27,051 bases of DNA from Chloroflexota bacterium. GTDB lineage: Bacteria > Chloroflexota > Dehalococcoidia > SAR202 > UBA826. The DNA lies in the NCBI GenBank assembly GCA_002696685.1, contig NZSI01000030.1, positions 35,940-62,990 on the forward strand, in the 5' to 3' direction. Shown here one piece after another: positions 17,169-24,764 of the stretch. Under the pieces are notes generated by a model. The model did not search any database. It worked only from the letters and a program-made list of their open reading frames with translations, and had not been told where the DNA came from. Both the position numbers and the translations under genes were made by a program. Position 1 is the first letter of the stretch; every line of letters begins with the position of its first letter.

Positions 17169-18059
17169 ATGACTGACACATCCTTTCGCGGACTTTTCCC
17201 GATTCTGGCCATGCCATTTGACGAGAACGGTAATGTCGATGAAGAAGATCTCCGCAAAGAAGTAGAATTTTGCATCTCAACTGGAGCTGACGGATTGGGG
17301 CTAGCGATGGCGAGTGAAATACCAAAGCTATCGGAGGATGAGAGAAACCTAGCTACCAAAACAGTAGTGGAGCAATCCGAGGGTCGAGCAAAAGTGGTGA
17401 TAAATACCAGTGCGACAAGCACTGAACTCACGATACATATGAGTCAAAATGCCGCGGAACTGGGGGCAGACTCGATCATGATAATCCCACCCACAGGCGT
17501 ATCGGAATATGAGATAAGATCTCACTACGAGAACATATCCCAATCCATTAATTTACCTATTTTTATACAGGACATCGACTTTGCTCCTGTTGCACCAGAG
17601 TTAGCGGCAAAATTAGCAAGAGACAATGAAAATGTTTCCTACGCCAAAGTAGAAACTTTACCTACCCCGCCAAGAGTTTCTGAAGCTGTAAACAAAGGAG
17701 AAGGTAACCTAATTGTTTTTGGGGGAGCAGGAGGGAGTTTCCTAGTCGAAGAACTTCTTAGAGGCGCTGTTGGAACAATGCCGTGGGTATCAATCCCAGA
17801 GGCTTATAGAAAAACGTTGGATTTATTCTTTGCCGGCAATCCCGAAGAAGCCAGGTCCAACATAAACCGATTCGAACCTATTCTAAGAACCCTAGCACAA
17901 CCCCAAGTGTGTTTTTCATTCACCAAAGAAATCCTCAAAATGCGCGGAGTCTTCAAAAGTAACAGCGTCCGGAAACCGTATGACATACCTGATCTGGATG
18001 CATTCACTGAACTCCAGAGACTAGTGAATGAATTAGATCTAACCACTTATGCGTTCTAG
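17169..18059 (+). CDS. Dihydrodipicolinate synthase-family (DapA-like) aldolase/lyase
   Basis: TIM-barrel class I aldolase/lyase of 296 residues, expected to form a Schiff base through Lys160 (VSYAKVETLP). The start (FRGLFPILAMPFDENGNVD) is typical. Two features differ from true DapA: the carboxylate-binding GTTGE loop reads LAMASE (45-50), and the catalytic Tyr after strand 5 (ILYNVP in Escherichia coli) is replaced by IFIQDID (131-137). It is therefore probably not the lysine-pathway enzyme but a 2-keto-acid aldolase or dehydratase of the same family. GAGGA (17156-17160) is 8 bases before the ATG. It follows an SDR gene closely. Its stop codon interlocks with that of the opposite MOSC gene. 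Confidence 0.85.
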   Translation: MTDTSFRGLFPILAMPFDENGNVDEEDLRKEVEFCISTGADGLGLAMASEIPKLSEDERNLATKTVVEQSEGRAKVVINTSATSTELTIHMSQNAAELGADSIMIIPPTGVSEYEIRSHYENISQSINLPIFIQDIDFAPVAPELAAKLARDNENVSYAKVETLPTPPRVSEAVNKGEGNLIVFGGAGGSFLVEELLRGAVGTMPWVSIPEAYRKTLDLFFAGNPEEARSNINRFEPILRTLAQPQVCFSFTKEILKMRGVFKSNSVRKPYDIPDLDAFTELQRLVNELDLTTYAF

Positions 18060-18502
18060 GATGTCACAGTCATAACGCTATCTCCGGTTGAGATAATTCC
18101 ACCTTTTTCCGCAAATGCGAGCATGCCTCGCTGACCATCCAGTTCATCTTTCAATCCCTGTCGTAACTCATCCATACGAGAGCAGGGTTCACAATCCCCG
18201 GTTATTCGCAATATGACCTCAGATCCAATCGCCACTTTATTCCCATCTTCGAGTGTACTGAAGTCCAAGCCTTCCACAGTTATGTTCTCACGAACATCAC
18301 CATCTTGGAGTTTAAACTTACCAATAGTTTCACGATCCATCAAAAGTATCTGACGCTGCGTCCTATGACCATCAGCCCTGCGATGTCGATCTCCTTCTAT
18401 TCCTTCGCCCGTAATTACTGTTGCATCGTCTACAATCTTCATTGGGTCACGACTTCCAACGCACAATCTAATCCCCACAACAGTTGCTCCAGTCATAGTC
18501 AT
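18056..18502 (-). CDS. MOSC domain-containing protein
   Basis: MOSC (molybdenum cofactor sulfurase C-terminal-like) domain protein of 148 residues. The hallmark Cys pair is in TGDCEPCSRMDEL (Cys104, Cys107). Other family features are GIEGDRHRRADGHRTQRQILLMD and REN-I-VEGLDFSTLEDGNKV. MOSC domains bind sulfur or molybdenum cofactor, and stand-alone forms such as YiiM act in detoxification of N-hydroxylated compounds; the exact role here is unknown. GGAGG (18508-18512) five bases before the ATG decides the start at 18502; the longer frame to 18535 is not needed. It is tail-to-tail with the DapA-like gene, sharing a CTAG. Confidence 0.88.
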   Translation of the reverse strand: MTMTGATVVGIRLCVGSRDPMKIVDDATVITGEGIEGDRHRRADGHRTQRQILLMDRETIGKFKLQDGDVRENITVEGLDFSTLEDGNKVAIGSEVILRITGDCEPCSRMDELRQGLKDELDGQRGMLAFAEKGGIISTGDSVMTVTS

Positions 18503-18507
18503 CTTTC

Positions 18508-18512
18508 CCTCC
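18508..18512 (-). promoter_or_regulatory. Shine-Dalgarno site deciding the MOSC gene start
   Basis: Minus-strand GGAGG sits five bases before the ATG at 18502. It makes the longer in-frame start at 18535 unlikely. Confidence 0.7.
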
Positions 18513-18641
18513 AGTTGTAAAAAACAATTACTCAAATCGAGAAGCTAAATGATTGATTCATTTCATCTCTCAACCCGATTTTACACTGTTACATTTATAG
18601 TAGGTTTTGAGGTCGTCATGATAGTAACGCTAAGGGAGATG

Positions 18642-18647
18642 TATAAT
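18642..18647 (+). promoter_or_regulatory. Possible -10 box for the NHL-repeat gene
   Basis: A perfect TATAAT lies about 68 bases before the NHL gene start, but no convincing -35 sits 16-19 bases upstream. It is only suggestive. Confidence 0.3.
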
Positions 18648-18702
18648 CTGCCAACTTAAGAGGTCTTTAGATAATTAAATGGCCGGCAAATAAATGATCC
18701 AA

Positions 18703-18708
18703 GGGGAG
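18703..18708 (+). promoter_or_regulatory. Shine-Dalgarno site deciding the NHL gene start
   Basis: GGGGAG ends 6 bases before the ATG at 18715. It lies inside the extra seven codons of the alternative start at 18694, so 18715 is preferred. Confidence 0.7.
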
Positions 18709-18714
18709 ACCAAC

Positions 18715-19668
18715 ATGGCTAGTCAAACAAAATCTGGTGGTGGAAACTTCGTTTATGAGTTTGTGGAAAATTGGGAAAAAATACCCGATGGATATTCTTG
18801 GCCAGAAACGGCAGGGGTAGCTACGGACTCTAATGATAATGTTTATGTTTTCAATCGGGGAGACCATCCGATGATGGTGTTCGACAGCGATGGGAATTTT
18901 CTTAAATCCTGGGGTGAAGGTATTTTCTCTCGAGCTCATGGAGTCAGTGTTGGACCAGATGACACTTTGTACTGTACCGACGACGGGGATCACACTGTCC
19001 GACAATGTACGCTAGATGGGAAAGTCCTCATGACTATAGGAGATGCAGGTAATCCTGCAGTTCCCTTCAGTGGGAGCCCTTTTAACAGATGCACGCATAC
19101 AGCGACTGACCCTGATACTGGAGAGATATTCGTAACAGACGGATACGGAAACGGTCGAATTCACAAATACTCTCCTGACGGAAAGTTGATTACTTCCTGG
19201 GGTGGGCCGGGGGTCGGAGAGGGCGAATTTAACATAGTTCATAATATAGCCACCGATAAAAACGGATATCTTTACGTCTGCGATAGAGAAAACCACCGCG
19301 TTCAAGTATTCGACAGAAATGGCAATTTTGAGGCCGTGTGGGCAAATATACATCGTCCATGTGCAATATACATCGATGACGACTCTCAAATGGTATACGT
19401 CGCAGAACTGGGATGGGGGACTCCAATCAGTCAGAGTGTTCCCAATATTGGTCCCAGAGTCAGCGTTCTAGATACTAGCGGTAAAGTTGTGGAACGAATC
19501 GGCCATATGGGTTACGGGCTAGGTGCCGGTCAATTTGTTGCCCCACACGGATTATGCCTTGACTCAAATCTGAGTATTTATGTGGCTGAAGTAGCAAGAA
19601 CGAACATAAGTCACTACTCAACCCCCCCAGATGTCGTTCGAAGTTTCCAAAAACTAGTAAAAATATAA
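18715..19668 (+). CDS. NHL-repeat beta-propeller protein (peptidyl-alpha-hydroxyglycine lyase-like)
   Basis: The 317-residue product is a predicted six-bladed propeller of NHL repeats: DSNDNVYVFNRGDHPMMVFD, DGYGNGRIHKYSPDGK and DKNGYLYVCDRENHRVQVFD mark blades. Three histidines occupy equivalent blade positions, AHGVSV (His75), VHNIAT (His176) and PHGLCL (His278). This is the pattern of the zinc site in peptidylamidoglycolate lyases, so a lyase role is possible but not proven. No signal peptide is seen, so it should be cytoplasmic. GGGGAG (18703-18708), 6 bases before the ATG, decides the start; an ATG at 18694 lies upstream of that site. It is followed by a DUF3500 gene. Confidence 0.85.
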   Translation: MASQTKSGGGNFVYEFVENWEKIPDGYSWPETAGVATDSNDNVYVFNRGDHPMMVFDSDGNFLKSWGEGIFSRAHGVSVGPDDTLYCTDDGDHTVRQCTLDGKVLMTIGDAGNPAVPFSGSPFNRCTHTATDPDTGEIFVTDGYGNGRIHKYSPDGKLITSWGGPGVGEGEFNIVHNIATDKNGYLYVCDRENHRVQVFDRNGNFEAVWANIHRPCAIYIDDDSQMVYVAELGWGTPISQSVPNIGPRVSVLDTSGKVVERIGHMGYGLGAGQFVAPHGLCLDSNLSIYVAEVARTNISHYSTPPDVVRSFQKLVKI

Positions 19669-19678
19669 GGGAACTTTA

Positions 19679-19706
19679 TCGACGATACTGACAGAAAACT
19701 CGTCGA
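19679..19706 (+). other. Short hairpin downstream of the NHL gene
   Basis: TCGACGA (19679-19685) and TCGTCGA (19700-19706) are perfect inverted repeats with a 14-base loop. No U-tract follows. It may be an mRNA processing or stability element between the NHL and DUF3500 genes, or chance. Confidence 0.25.
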
Positions 19707-19761
19707 ATGCTAACCTAGGGCAGGTGGCTACAACAAAGAAGGTATTTCACAGAGATAGCAC

Positions 19762-19767
19762 GGGAGG
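19762..19767 (+). promoter_or_regulatory. Shine-Dalgarno site deciding the DUF3500 gene start
   Basis: GGGAGG lies 7 bases before the ATG at 19775. It is better than anything preceding the in-frame GTG at 19724. Confidence 0.7.
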
Positions 19768-19774
19768 ATTGATA

Positions 19775-20767
19775 ATGACCACATCACATAGTCATTTAGA
19801 AACGTCTTTGGTTGACAGAATGAATGAAGCAGGAAAGAAATTTTTAAATAGCCTATCTTCAAATCAGAAAGAAAAGGCATGCTTCGAATATTTGGATGGG
19901 GAAAGAATTTTTTGGTACTACCCACCTATGAACAGGCATGGATTAGCGTTACGCGATATGGATGGCTCCCAGAGGGAATTAGCCTTTGATTTAATGTCCA
20001 CAGGATTAACCGAAACTTCATATCAACAGGCCCGAAAAATTATTGATTTAGAATCAGTTCTTGGACCGCTAGAAAAAGAACAGGGAGCAATATCATTTAG
20101 ACGAGATCCTGAACTCTACTATTTCACAATTTTCGGAGAACCAGATGGCGATGGCCCATGGTCCTGGAGAACAGAAGGCCATCATGTTTCTTTACACTTT
20201 AGCGTCTGGAAAGATGAAATTATATCAATGACACCTTTTTTCTTTGGAGCTAATCCTGCAGAAGTGCCTTCCGGTCCACAATCTGGCCTCAGAATCTTGA
20301 GTGACAGGGAAGACATAGCTTTTGATCTGCTCAACAGCCTCGACAATGGCCAGAAAAAAAGAGCGATCATATATGACGAAGCTCCATGGGACATACTGAC
20401 CTACAACAGCTCAAAAGTCAGCCTGCCAAAAGAGGAAGGTCTGACAATCTCAAAGATGGATGAAACACAGAAAGGTATCGTGAAGTCCCTGATTTCAGAA
20501 TACATAAACCAGGTGCCTGCAGAATTGGCCGACCAAAAGATGTCCAAATTAAATCTATATGGACTCGAAAATATTCATTTTGCATGGGGTGGCGGCAAGT
20601 CTGCTGGAGAAGAACACTATTATAGGCTCCACGGCGGTGATTTTGTTGTTGAATTTGACAACCGTCAGAACGGTGCCAATCACATTCACTCTGTATGGCG
20701 AGATGTGAGTAATGATTTTGCTGAAGACGTAATGAGAGAGCACCTACTCTCATATCACGTATTGTAG
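19775..20767 (+). CDS. DUF3500 domain-containing protein
   Basis: A 330-residue protein of the uncharacterised DUF3500 family. Recognisable parts are the early segment RIFWYYPPMNRHGLALRDM with LAFDLMSTGL, the central signature WSWRTEGHHVSLHF (about residues 128-141), and the C-terminal block HFAWGGG, YYRLHGGDFVVEFDN and HIHSVWRD. The many conserved His, Trp and Asp residues suggest an enzyme, possibly metal-dependent, but no function is established. GGGAGG (19762-19767), 7 bases before the ATG, decides the start; the GTG at 19724 would add 17 residues. It is 106 bases after the NHL gene and ends just before a strong terminator. Confidence 0.88.
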   Translation: MTTSHSHLETSLVDRMNEAGKKFLNSLSSNQKEKACFEYLDGERIFWYYPPMNRHGLALRDMDGSQRELAFDLMSTGLTETSYQQARKIIDLESVLGPLEKEQGAISFRRDPELYYFTIFGEPDGDGPWSWRTEGHHVSLHFSVWKDEIISMTPFFFGANPAEVPSGPQSGLRILSDREDIAFDLLNSLDNGQKKRAIIYDEAPWDILTYNSSKVSLPKEEGLTISKMDETQKGIVKSLISEYINQVPAELADQKMSKLNLYGLENIHFAWGGGKSAGEEHYYRLHGGDFVVEFDNRQNGANHIHSVWRDVSNDFAEDVMREHLLSYHVL

Positions 20768-20784
20768 CCCTTTATTACCGTCTC

Positions 20785-20822
20785 AAATAAAAAGGGCGTC
20801 CAGTCGGACGCCCTTTTTATTT
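20785..20822. terminator. Bidirectional intrinsic terminator
   Basis: A 17-bp perfect inverted repeat surrounds an AGTC loop (20802-20805): AAATAAAAAGGGCGTCC (20785-20801) with its complement at 20806-20822. The GC-rich core GGGCGTCC is flanked by an A-tract on one side and a T-tract on the other, so it can stop transcripts from both the DUF3500 gene (+) and dnaK (-). This is the clearest terminator in the window. Confidence 0.92.
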
Positions 20823-20841
20823 CCCAAGATCTCGACCCCTA

Positions 20842-22740
20842 TCACACTTCTCTGAATTCACCTTCAACAGTATTATCCGGGTCCTGATCAGTAGTTTCTG
20901 AGTCTGCAAAACCGGCCTCCTCGCCGGGTTCTCCCACGTTACTGTAGACCTCCTGACCGACTTTCTGAACAGTCTCTTGAAGTTGCTGTAAAGAAGACTC
21001 AATAAGAGAGACATCTTCTCCCTCGAGCGCGGTCCTGACAGACTGTATTGCTGTATCCATTTCTGCCTTCAAGTCAGGGGAGATCTTGTCCTCGTTTTCT
21101 TTAATCAATGTCTCAGCTGCATAGACTGCACTTTCGGCAGAATTTCGCACCTCTACTCCATGGCGCTTCTTCTCGTCTTCTTCAGCATGCTGCTCAGCTT
21201 CATCAACCATCCTGTCTATCTCGTCTTGAGAGAGACCTGAACTAGCCGTGATAGTGATACTTTGCTCTTTCCCTGTGCCCTTGTCCTGGGCAGATACACT
21301 CAATATACCGTTAGCATCAATATCAAATGTGACCTCTACCTGCGGAATTCCCCTTGCAGCAGGGAGAATACCATCCAAATTAAATCTCCCGATCGTTTTG
21401 TTTTCACCAGCCATAGGCCTCTCACCTTGTAAAACATGAACTTCCACGGAAGGTTGATTGTCCGAAGCTGTTGTAAAAGTTTCGCTCTTGGAAGTCGGGA
21501 TTGTCGTGTTACGAGGAATAAGAGGAGTTGTGACGCTACCAAGTGTTTCAATACCAAGCGTCAAGGGAGTGACATCCAGGAGCAATATATCTTGAACATC
21601 TCCCTGGAGCACTCCAGCTTGTATAGCAGCTCCAATGCCTACGACCTCGTCGGGATTCACTCCTTGATGAGATTCCTTTTCAAAATATTCTTCAACAGCC
21701 TGCTGCACGGCCGGCATTCGCGTCATTCCCCCAACTAAGATAATTTCATCGATCTCCCCTTTCGACACACCAGCATCTTCCATGGCTTGCTTACAAGGCT
21801 CAATGGAACTCTTGATAAGATCCTCTACCAACTGTTCTAAGGTGGAACGCTGAAGAGTCTCTACCAAGTGTTTCGGCCCTGAAGCATCAGCAGTAATAAA
21901 AGGTAAATTGATTTCGGTCTGCATTAGGGTTGACAACTCAATTTTAGCTCTTTCAGCGGATTCACGTAGCCTCTGGAGCGCCATGCGGTCACCCTTTAGA
22001 TCAATACCTTGAGCTTGCTTAAATTTATCGCAAATCCAATCTATTATTACCTGGTCGAAGTCGTCACCACCGAGATGAGTATCTCCGTTAGTAGCCTTCA
22101 CTTCAAAAACCCCATCTCCCATTTGCAAAACGGTTATGTCAAAAGTTCCTCCTCCAAGATCAAAAACAGCTATTGTTTGATCTTGGTTATTTTCCATTCC
22201 GTAAGCTAAAGCAGCGGCTGTAGGCTCATTAATTATCCTCAAAACCTCGAGGCCTGCTATCTTTCCTGCATCACGCGTAGCATTGCGTTGACTATCGTTG
22301 AAATATGCGGGAACGGTAATTACTGCTTGGGTTATCTCCTCCCCTAATTTAGCTTCTGCATCTTGTTTTAATTTCTGTAACACCATTGCAGATATTTCAG
22401 GAGGCGCATAAGTCTTGCCTCCCATCTCTACATGAGCATCGCCATTTGAATGTGAAACAACCTTATAAGGCACGAGTGGCAAATTACGTTCAACCGATTC
22501 ATCACTATATTTCATCCCCATAAAGCGCTTTGCAGAAAAGACGGTATTATCGGGGTTAGTCACAGCCTGTCTCTTTGCCGTTGTCCCAACGTATCTTTCA
22601 TCAGAACGAGGATTTATACCAACAACGGACGGGGTAGTTCGAGTTCCTTCTGCATTTTCGATGACCCTTGGTTCACCACCCTCAATAACTGCCATACATG
22701 AATTTGTGGTACCTAAATCAATACCGAGTATCTTCGGCAT
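20842..22740 (-). CDS. dnaK: Molecular chaperone DnaK (Hsp70)
   Basis: ATP-dependent cytosolic chaperone, 632 residues. The nucleotide-binding domain begins [14 protein letters not shown] (Asp8-Ser14) and contains the blocks [31 protein letters not shown] and LGGDDFD. The substrate-binding domain follows ([25 protein letters not shown]), then a helical lid and an acidic tail ending TVEGEFREV. All typical features are intact. The start codon shares one base with the grpE stop (TGATG), indicating translational coupling. It is closed by the terminator at 20785-20822. No dnaJ gene follows. Confidence 0.98.
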   Translation of the reverse strand: MPKILGIDLGTTNSCMAVIEGGEPRVIENAEGTRTTPSVVGINPRSDERYVGTTAKRQAVTNPDNTVFSAKRFMGMKYSDESVERNLPLVPYKVVSHSNGDAHVEMGGKTYAPPEISAMVLQKLKQDAEAKLGEEITQAVITVPAYFNDSQRNATRDAGKIAGLEVLRIINEPTAAALAYGMENNQDQTIAVFDLGGGTFDITVLQMGDGVFEVKATNGDTHLGGDDFDQVIIDWICDKFKQAQGIDLKGDRMALQRLRESAERAKIELSTLMQTEINLPFITADASGPKHLVETLQRSTLEQLVEDLIKSSIEPCKQAMEDAGVSKGEIDEIILVGGMTRMPAVQQAVEEYFEKESHQGVNPDEVVGIGAAIQAGVLQGDVQDILLLDVTPLTLGIETLGSVTTPLIPRNTTIPTSKSETFTTASDNQPSVEVHVLQGERPMAGENKTIGRFNLDGILPAARGIPQVEVTFDIDANGILSVSAQDKGTGKEQSITITASSGLSQDEIDRMVDEAEQHAEEDEKKRHGVEVRNSAESAVYAAETLIKENEDKISPDLKAEMDTAIQSVRTALEGEDVSLIESSLQQLQETVQKVGQEVYSNVGEPGEEAGFADSETTDQDPDNTVEGEFREV

Positions 22741-23384
22741 CAGTTTTCCTCCTGTTCATCTTCCTGTTTTTCTGGATCTATTTGTTTTTCTGGATCTATT
22801 TGTTTTTCTGGATCTATTTGTTCTTCTTGTAAATTCTTTGCTTGCGCCACAACAACTCGAGCAGGTCTAAGTATCCTGTCATTAAGCTTGTAGCCGTCTT
22901 GTATAACACTAACTATTGTGCCTTCTTCTTCACATCGTTCTTCATACATAATCGCTTCATGCTGGTATGGGTCAAACTGTTCTCCTATAGCTTCTATCCT
23001 TTGAACTCCTTCGATTTCGAGGGAATTTGACAGATTTCTGGCTACCAGTGAAATACCCTGGATCCAGGTTTCATCTGCATCGTCAGGAAGATTATCGATA
23101 GCCCTACTCAAATCATCAGCAACGCCTAAGAATCTACTTAAAATCCCGAATTGAACAGTCCTCCGTGACTCCTCAAGTTCCTGAGATGCCCGTTGCCTAT
23201 AATTGACGAGATCGGCCTGCGCCCGTTGAGCTATAGACCTAAATTGCTCCTTCTCTCTGAGTGCTTCCTCAAATGTTTCTTGGGAAAGCGTGGTTTCCTC
23301 ATCATCAGATAAGCAATTCGGATCAGCTATTTGGTCTTCGCTAGGCGTTTCACCTATTGAATCTTTATCCATTTCCTCACTCAA
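22740..23384 (-). CDS. grpE: Nucleotide exchange factor GrpE
   Basis: Promotes ADP release from DnaK and acts as a dimer. The 214-residue product has an acidic N-terminus, a long coiled-coil helix (about 35-78, [22 protein letters not shown] pattern), and the C-terminal beta domain with [11 protein letters not shown] (137-147) and [18 protein letters not shown] (164-181). It ends in an unusual tail with three perfect QIDPEK copies (189-206). The start codon is probably TTG: GGAG (23393-23396) lies 8 bases upstream of it. An ATG four codons later is the alternative. It lies between the HspR-like gene and dnaK, coupled to dnaK by a one-base overlap. Confidence 0.96.
   Translation of the reverse strand: MSEEMDKDSIGETPSEDQIADPNCLSDDEETTLSQETFEEALREKEQFRSIAQRAQADLVNYRQRASQELEESRRTVQFGILSRFLGVADDLSRAIDNLPDDADETWIQGISLVARNLSNSLEIEGVQRIEAIGEQFDPYQHEAIMYEERCEEEGTIVSVIQDGYKLNDRILRPARVVVAQAKNLQEEQIDPEKQIDPEKQIDPEKQEDEQEEN
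22765..22818 (-). repeat. Three perfect 18-bp tandem repeats in the grpE 3' end
   Basis: The unit TGTTTTTCTGGATCTATT (+ strand) occurs three times in a row without change, at 22765-22782, 22783-22800 and 22801-22818. It encodes repeated QIDPEK in the GrpE tail. The unit is in frame, so copy-number change would lengthen or shorten the tail without a frameshift. Confidence 0.95.
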
Positions 23385-23439
23385 AAAATCAACTCCATTG
23401 GAAATAATTTATAAGTTTGTGACAGGGGTGAAAAGGCCT

Positions 23440-23901
23440 TCAGGAAGGGTTCACTCTCAGGACTGAAAACATCTCATTAAGGCAATCTTCTAGGTAAGAC
23501 TTCAAATCGCTCTTTTCTGCCTGATTCAGCCCAGACTTGATTTTCAACATTTGATTAAACATTCCAAGTGCCAGTTCCACACCAGCGATATTCAATCCAA
23601 GATCTCCAACCAAATGCTTTATCAGGCGCAGGCGGACAATATCCTCTTCCGAATACAACCGCAACATTCCAACAGTCCGTGATGGTCTAACAAGACCGGC
23701 ACGCTCATACTTCCTTAAAGTCTGAGGATGCATTTCCAGAAGCCTAGCTGCCACACTTATGACATACAGACCATCCTCCATAATCCCATGCGAGGAGTTT
23801 CTTACTGGTGCAGAAGGTATACCTACCTCTAGCCTGATCACTCTCCTTCTAGGGGCAACACTTTGCCGGCGCCCCATACGACTAGAATTTCTGTTGACCA
23901 T
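23440..23901 (-). CDS. hspR: HspR-like MerR-family heat-shock regulator
   Basis: DNA-binding protein of the HspR branch of the MerR family, 153 residues. The winged-helix core is YVISVAARLLEMHPQTLRKY (about 46-65), followed by ERAGLVRPSRTVGMLRLYSEEDIVRLR, the diagnostic HspR sequence, then LNIAGVELAL and a coiled dimerisation helix. HspR proteins repress chaperone operons at HAIR sites, usually with DnaK as co-repressor. The N-terminal basic tail of about 40 residues is long; Met9 or Met41 could be the true start, as none has a good Shine-Dalgarno sequence. It is followed 55 bases later by grpE-dnaK. A HAIR-like inverted repeat lies in its promoter. Confidence 0.9.
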   Translation of the reverse strand: MVNRNSSRMGRRQSVAPRRRVIRLEVGIPSAPVRNSSHGIMEDGLYVISVAARLLEMHPQTLRKYERAGLVRPSRTVGMLRLYSEEDIVRLRLIKHLVGDLGLNIAGVELALGMFNQMLKIKSGLNQAEKSDLKSYLEDCLNEMFSVLRVNPS

Positions 23902-24006
23902 ATATACTAGTTATCTCAACTTTTAAGTAGAAATTAACAACAACCCATAATGGCGAAGTTACGTTAACCATTGACACGTTACACTAGAGTCTGTTCGTTA
24001 GCACCA

Positions 24007-24035
24007 ATGTTAGTAGTTGACTCGCTTTGTGTCAA
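24007..24035 (-). promoter_or_regulatory. Sigma-70-type promoter for hspR-grpE-dnaK
   Basis: On the minus strand a consensus -35 TTGACA (24030-24035) is 17 bases from TAACAT (24007-24012). Transcription would start near 24000, about 100 bases before hspR. It overlaps the promoter for the opposite gene and an inverted repeat. Confidence 0.6.
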
Positions 24036-24037
24036 CT
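24015..24037. promoter_or_regulatory. Inverted repeat, candidate HspR (HAIR-like) operator
   Basis: AGTTGAC (24015-24021) and GTCAACT (24031-24037) are perfect inverted repeats 9 bases apart. Read as GTTGACT-N7-TGTCAAC, it keeps the N7 spacing of the known HAIR consensus CTTGAGT-N7-ACTCAAG and matches it at 9 of 14 positions. It overlaps the -35 boxes of both divergent promoters. Operator function is inferred. The symmetry could also arise simply from two opposed TTGAC -35 boxes. Confidence 0.45.
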
Positions 24038-24045
24038 TCTATAAC
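24017..24045 (+). promoter_or_regulatory. Sigma-70-type promoter for the HAD-DUF6282 genes
   Basis: TTGACT (24017-24022) is separated by exactly 17 bases from TATAAC (24040-24045). Transcription would begin near 24052, about 60 bases before the HAD start. The spacer contains the -35 of the opposing hspR promoter. Confidence 0.6.
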
Positions 24046-24103
24046 ATTAACTGATTCCAAAATAATGATTTGAATGAAATAGACGTTCGCAAAGAACATT
24101 AGC

Positions 24104-24107
24104 GGAG
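24104..24107 (+). promoter_or_regulatory. Shine-Dalgarno site supporting a CTG start for the HAD gene
   Basis: GGAG ends 6 bases before the CTG at 24114, the only sensible initiation point between the upstream in-frame stop (24075-24077) and the first catalytic motif. No ATG, GTG or TTG occurs in that interval in this frame. Confidence 0.5.
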
Positions 24108-24113
24108 ATCTCA

Positions 24114-24758
24114 CTGAACCCGAAACTGATTATTTTTGACTGCGATGGTGTACTTGTTGATAGTGAACCCATTGCGAACAAGGTACTTGCCAAATTGCTT
24201 TCGGAAATTGGGATTCCGACGACATACGAACAATCTCTAGGCATATTTCTCGGAAAGTCTTGGAAAGATTCATTAATAGTTATTAATGAATTATTAGGGA
24301 AAAAACCTCCGCCGGATCTTTATGAAATTTACATGGACAGAATGTTTAAAGAATTTGAGGATCATTTACGACCTATTCAAGGAATTGAACAAGTGCTTCA
24401 GTCAATCAATGCAAATTACTGTGTTGCATCAAGCGGACCTCATCAGAAAATACGAAAAACCCTCGGCGTTACAGGACTCTTACCTTTATTTGAAGGAAAA
24501 ATATTTAGCTCCACTGACGTAGGTAAGGGAAAACCGGAACCGGACCTTTTCCTACACGCTTGCAGTATGATGGGCTACACTCCCCAACAGACTATCGTTA
24601 TTGAGGATTCCTTAGCAGGTATACAAGCTGCAAGATCAGCGGGAATGAGAGTTTTTGTTTACAGGCCTTCCTCTAACGAAAAATACCAAAAAGATAATAA
24701 TGAAGTTATAACATTCAGATCCATGAACACCCTATCCGAACTTATAGACAAGGCATAG
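24114..24758 (+). CDS. HAD-superfamily phosphatase, beta-phosphoglucomutase-like, probable CTG start
   Basis: The 214-residue phosphohydrolase has all four HAD motifs: FDCDGVLVDSE (residues 8-18; nucleophile Asp9, acid/base Asp11), CVASSGPHQKIRKTL (motif II Ser), GKGKPEPDLF (motif III Lys), and VIEDSLAGIQAARSAGM (motif IV Glu-Asp). The alpha-helical cap between motifs I and II fits the phosphoglucomutase/YieH-like subgroup. The frame has no ATG before motif I. Starting at TTG 24195 would delete the nucleophile, so I place the start at CTG 24114 (NPKLIIFDCDG), supported by GGAG 6 bases upstream. A sequencing error changing ATG to CTG is also possible. The substrate is unknown. The DUF6282 gene starts 6 bases after its stop. 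Confidence 0.85.
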   Translation: MNPKLIIFDCDGVLVDSEPIANKVLAKLLSEIGIPTTYEQSLGIFLGKSWKDSLIVINELLGKKPPPDLYEIYMDRMFKEFEDHLRPIQGIEQVLQSINANYCVASSGPHQKIRKTLGVTGLLPLFEGKIFSSTDVGKGKPEPDLFLHACSMMGYTPQQTIVIEDSLAGIQAARSAGMRVFVYRPSSNEKYQKDNNEVITFRSMNTLSELIDKA

Positions 24759-24764
24759 ACACCA

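Noticed and set aside
23998..24005. TTAGCACC resembling half of a CIRCE (HrcA) element
   Set aside because: The matching GAGTGCTAA half does not follow at the required 9-base spacing, so no CIRCE element is present.
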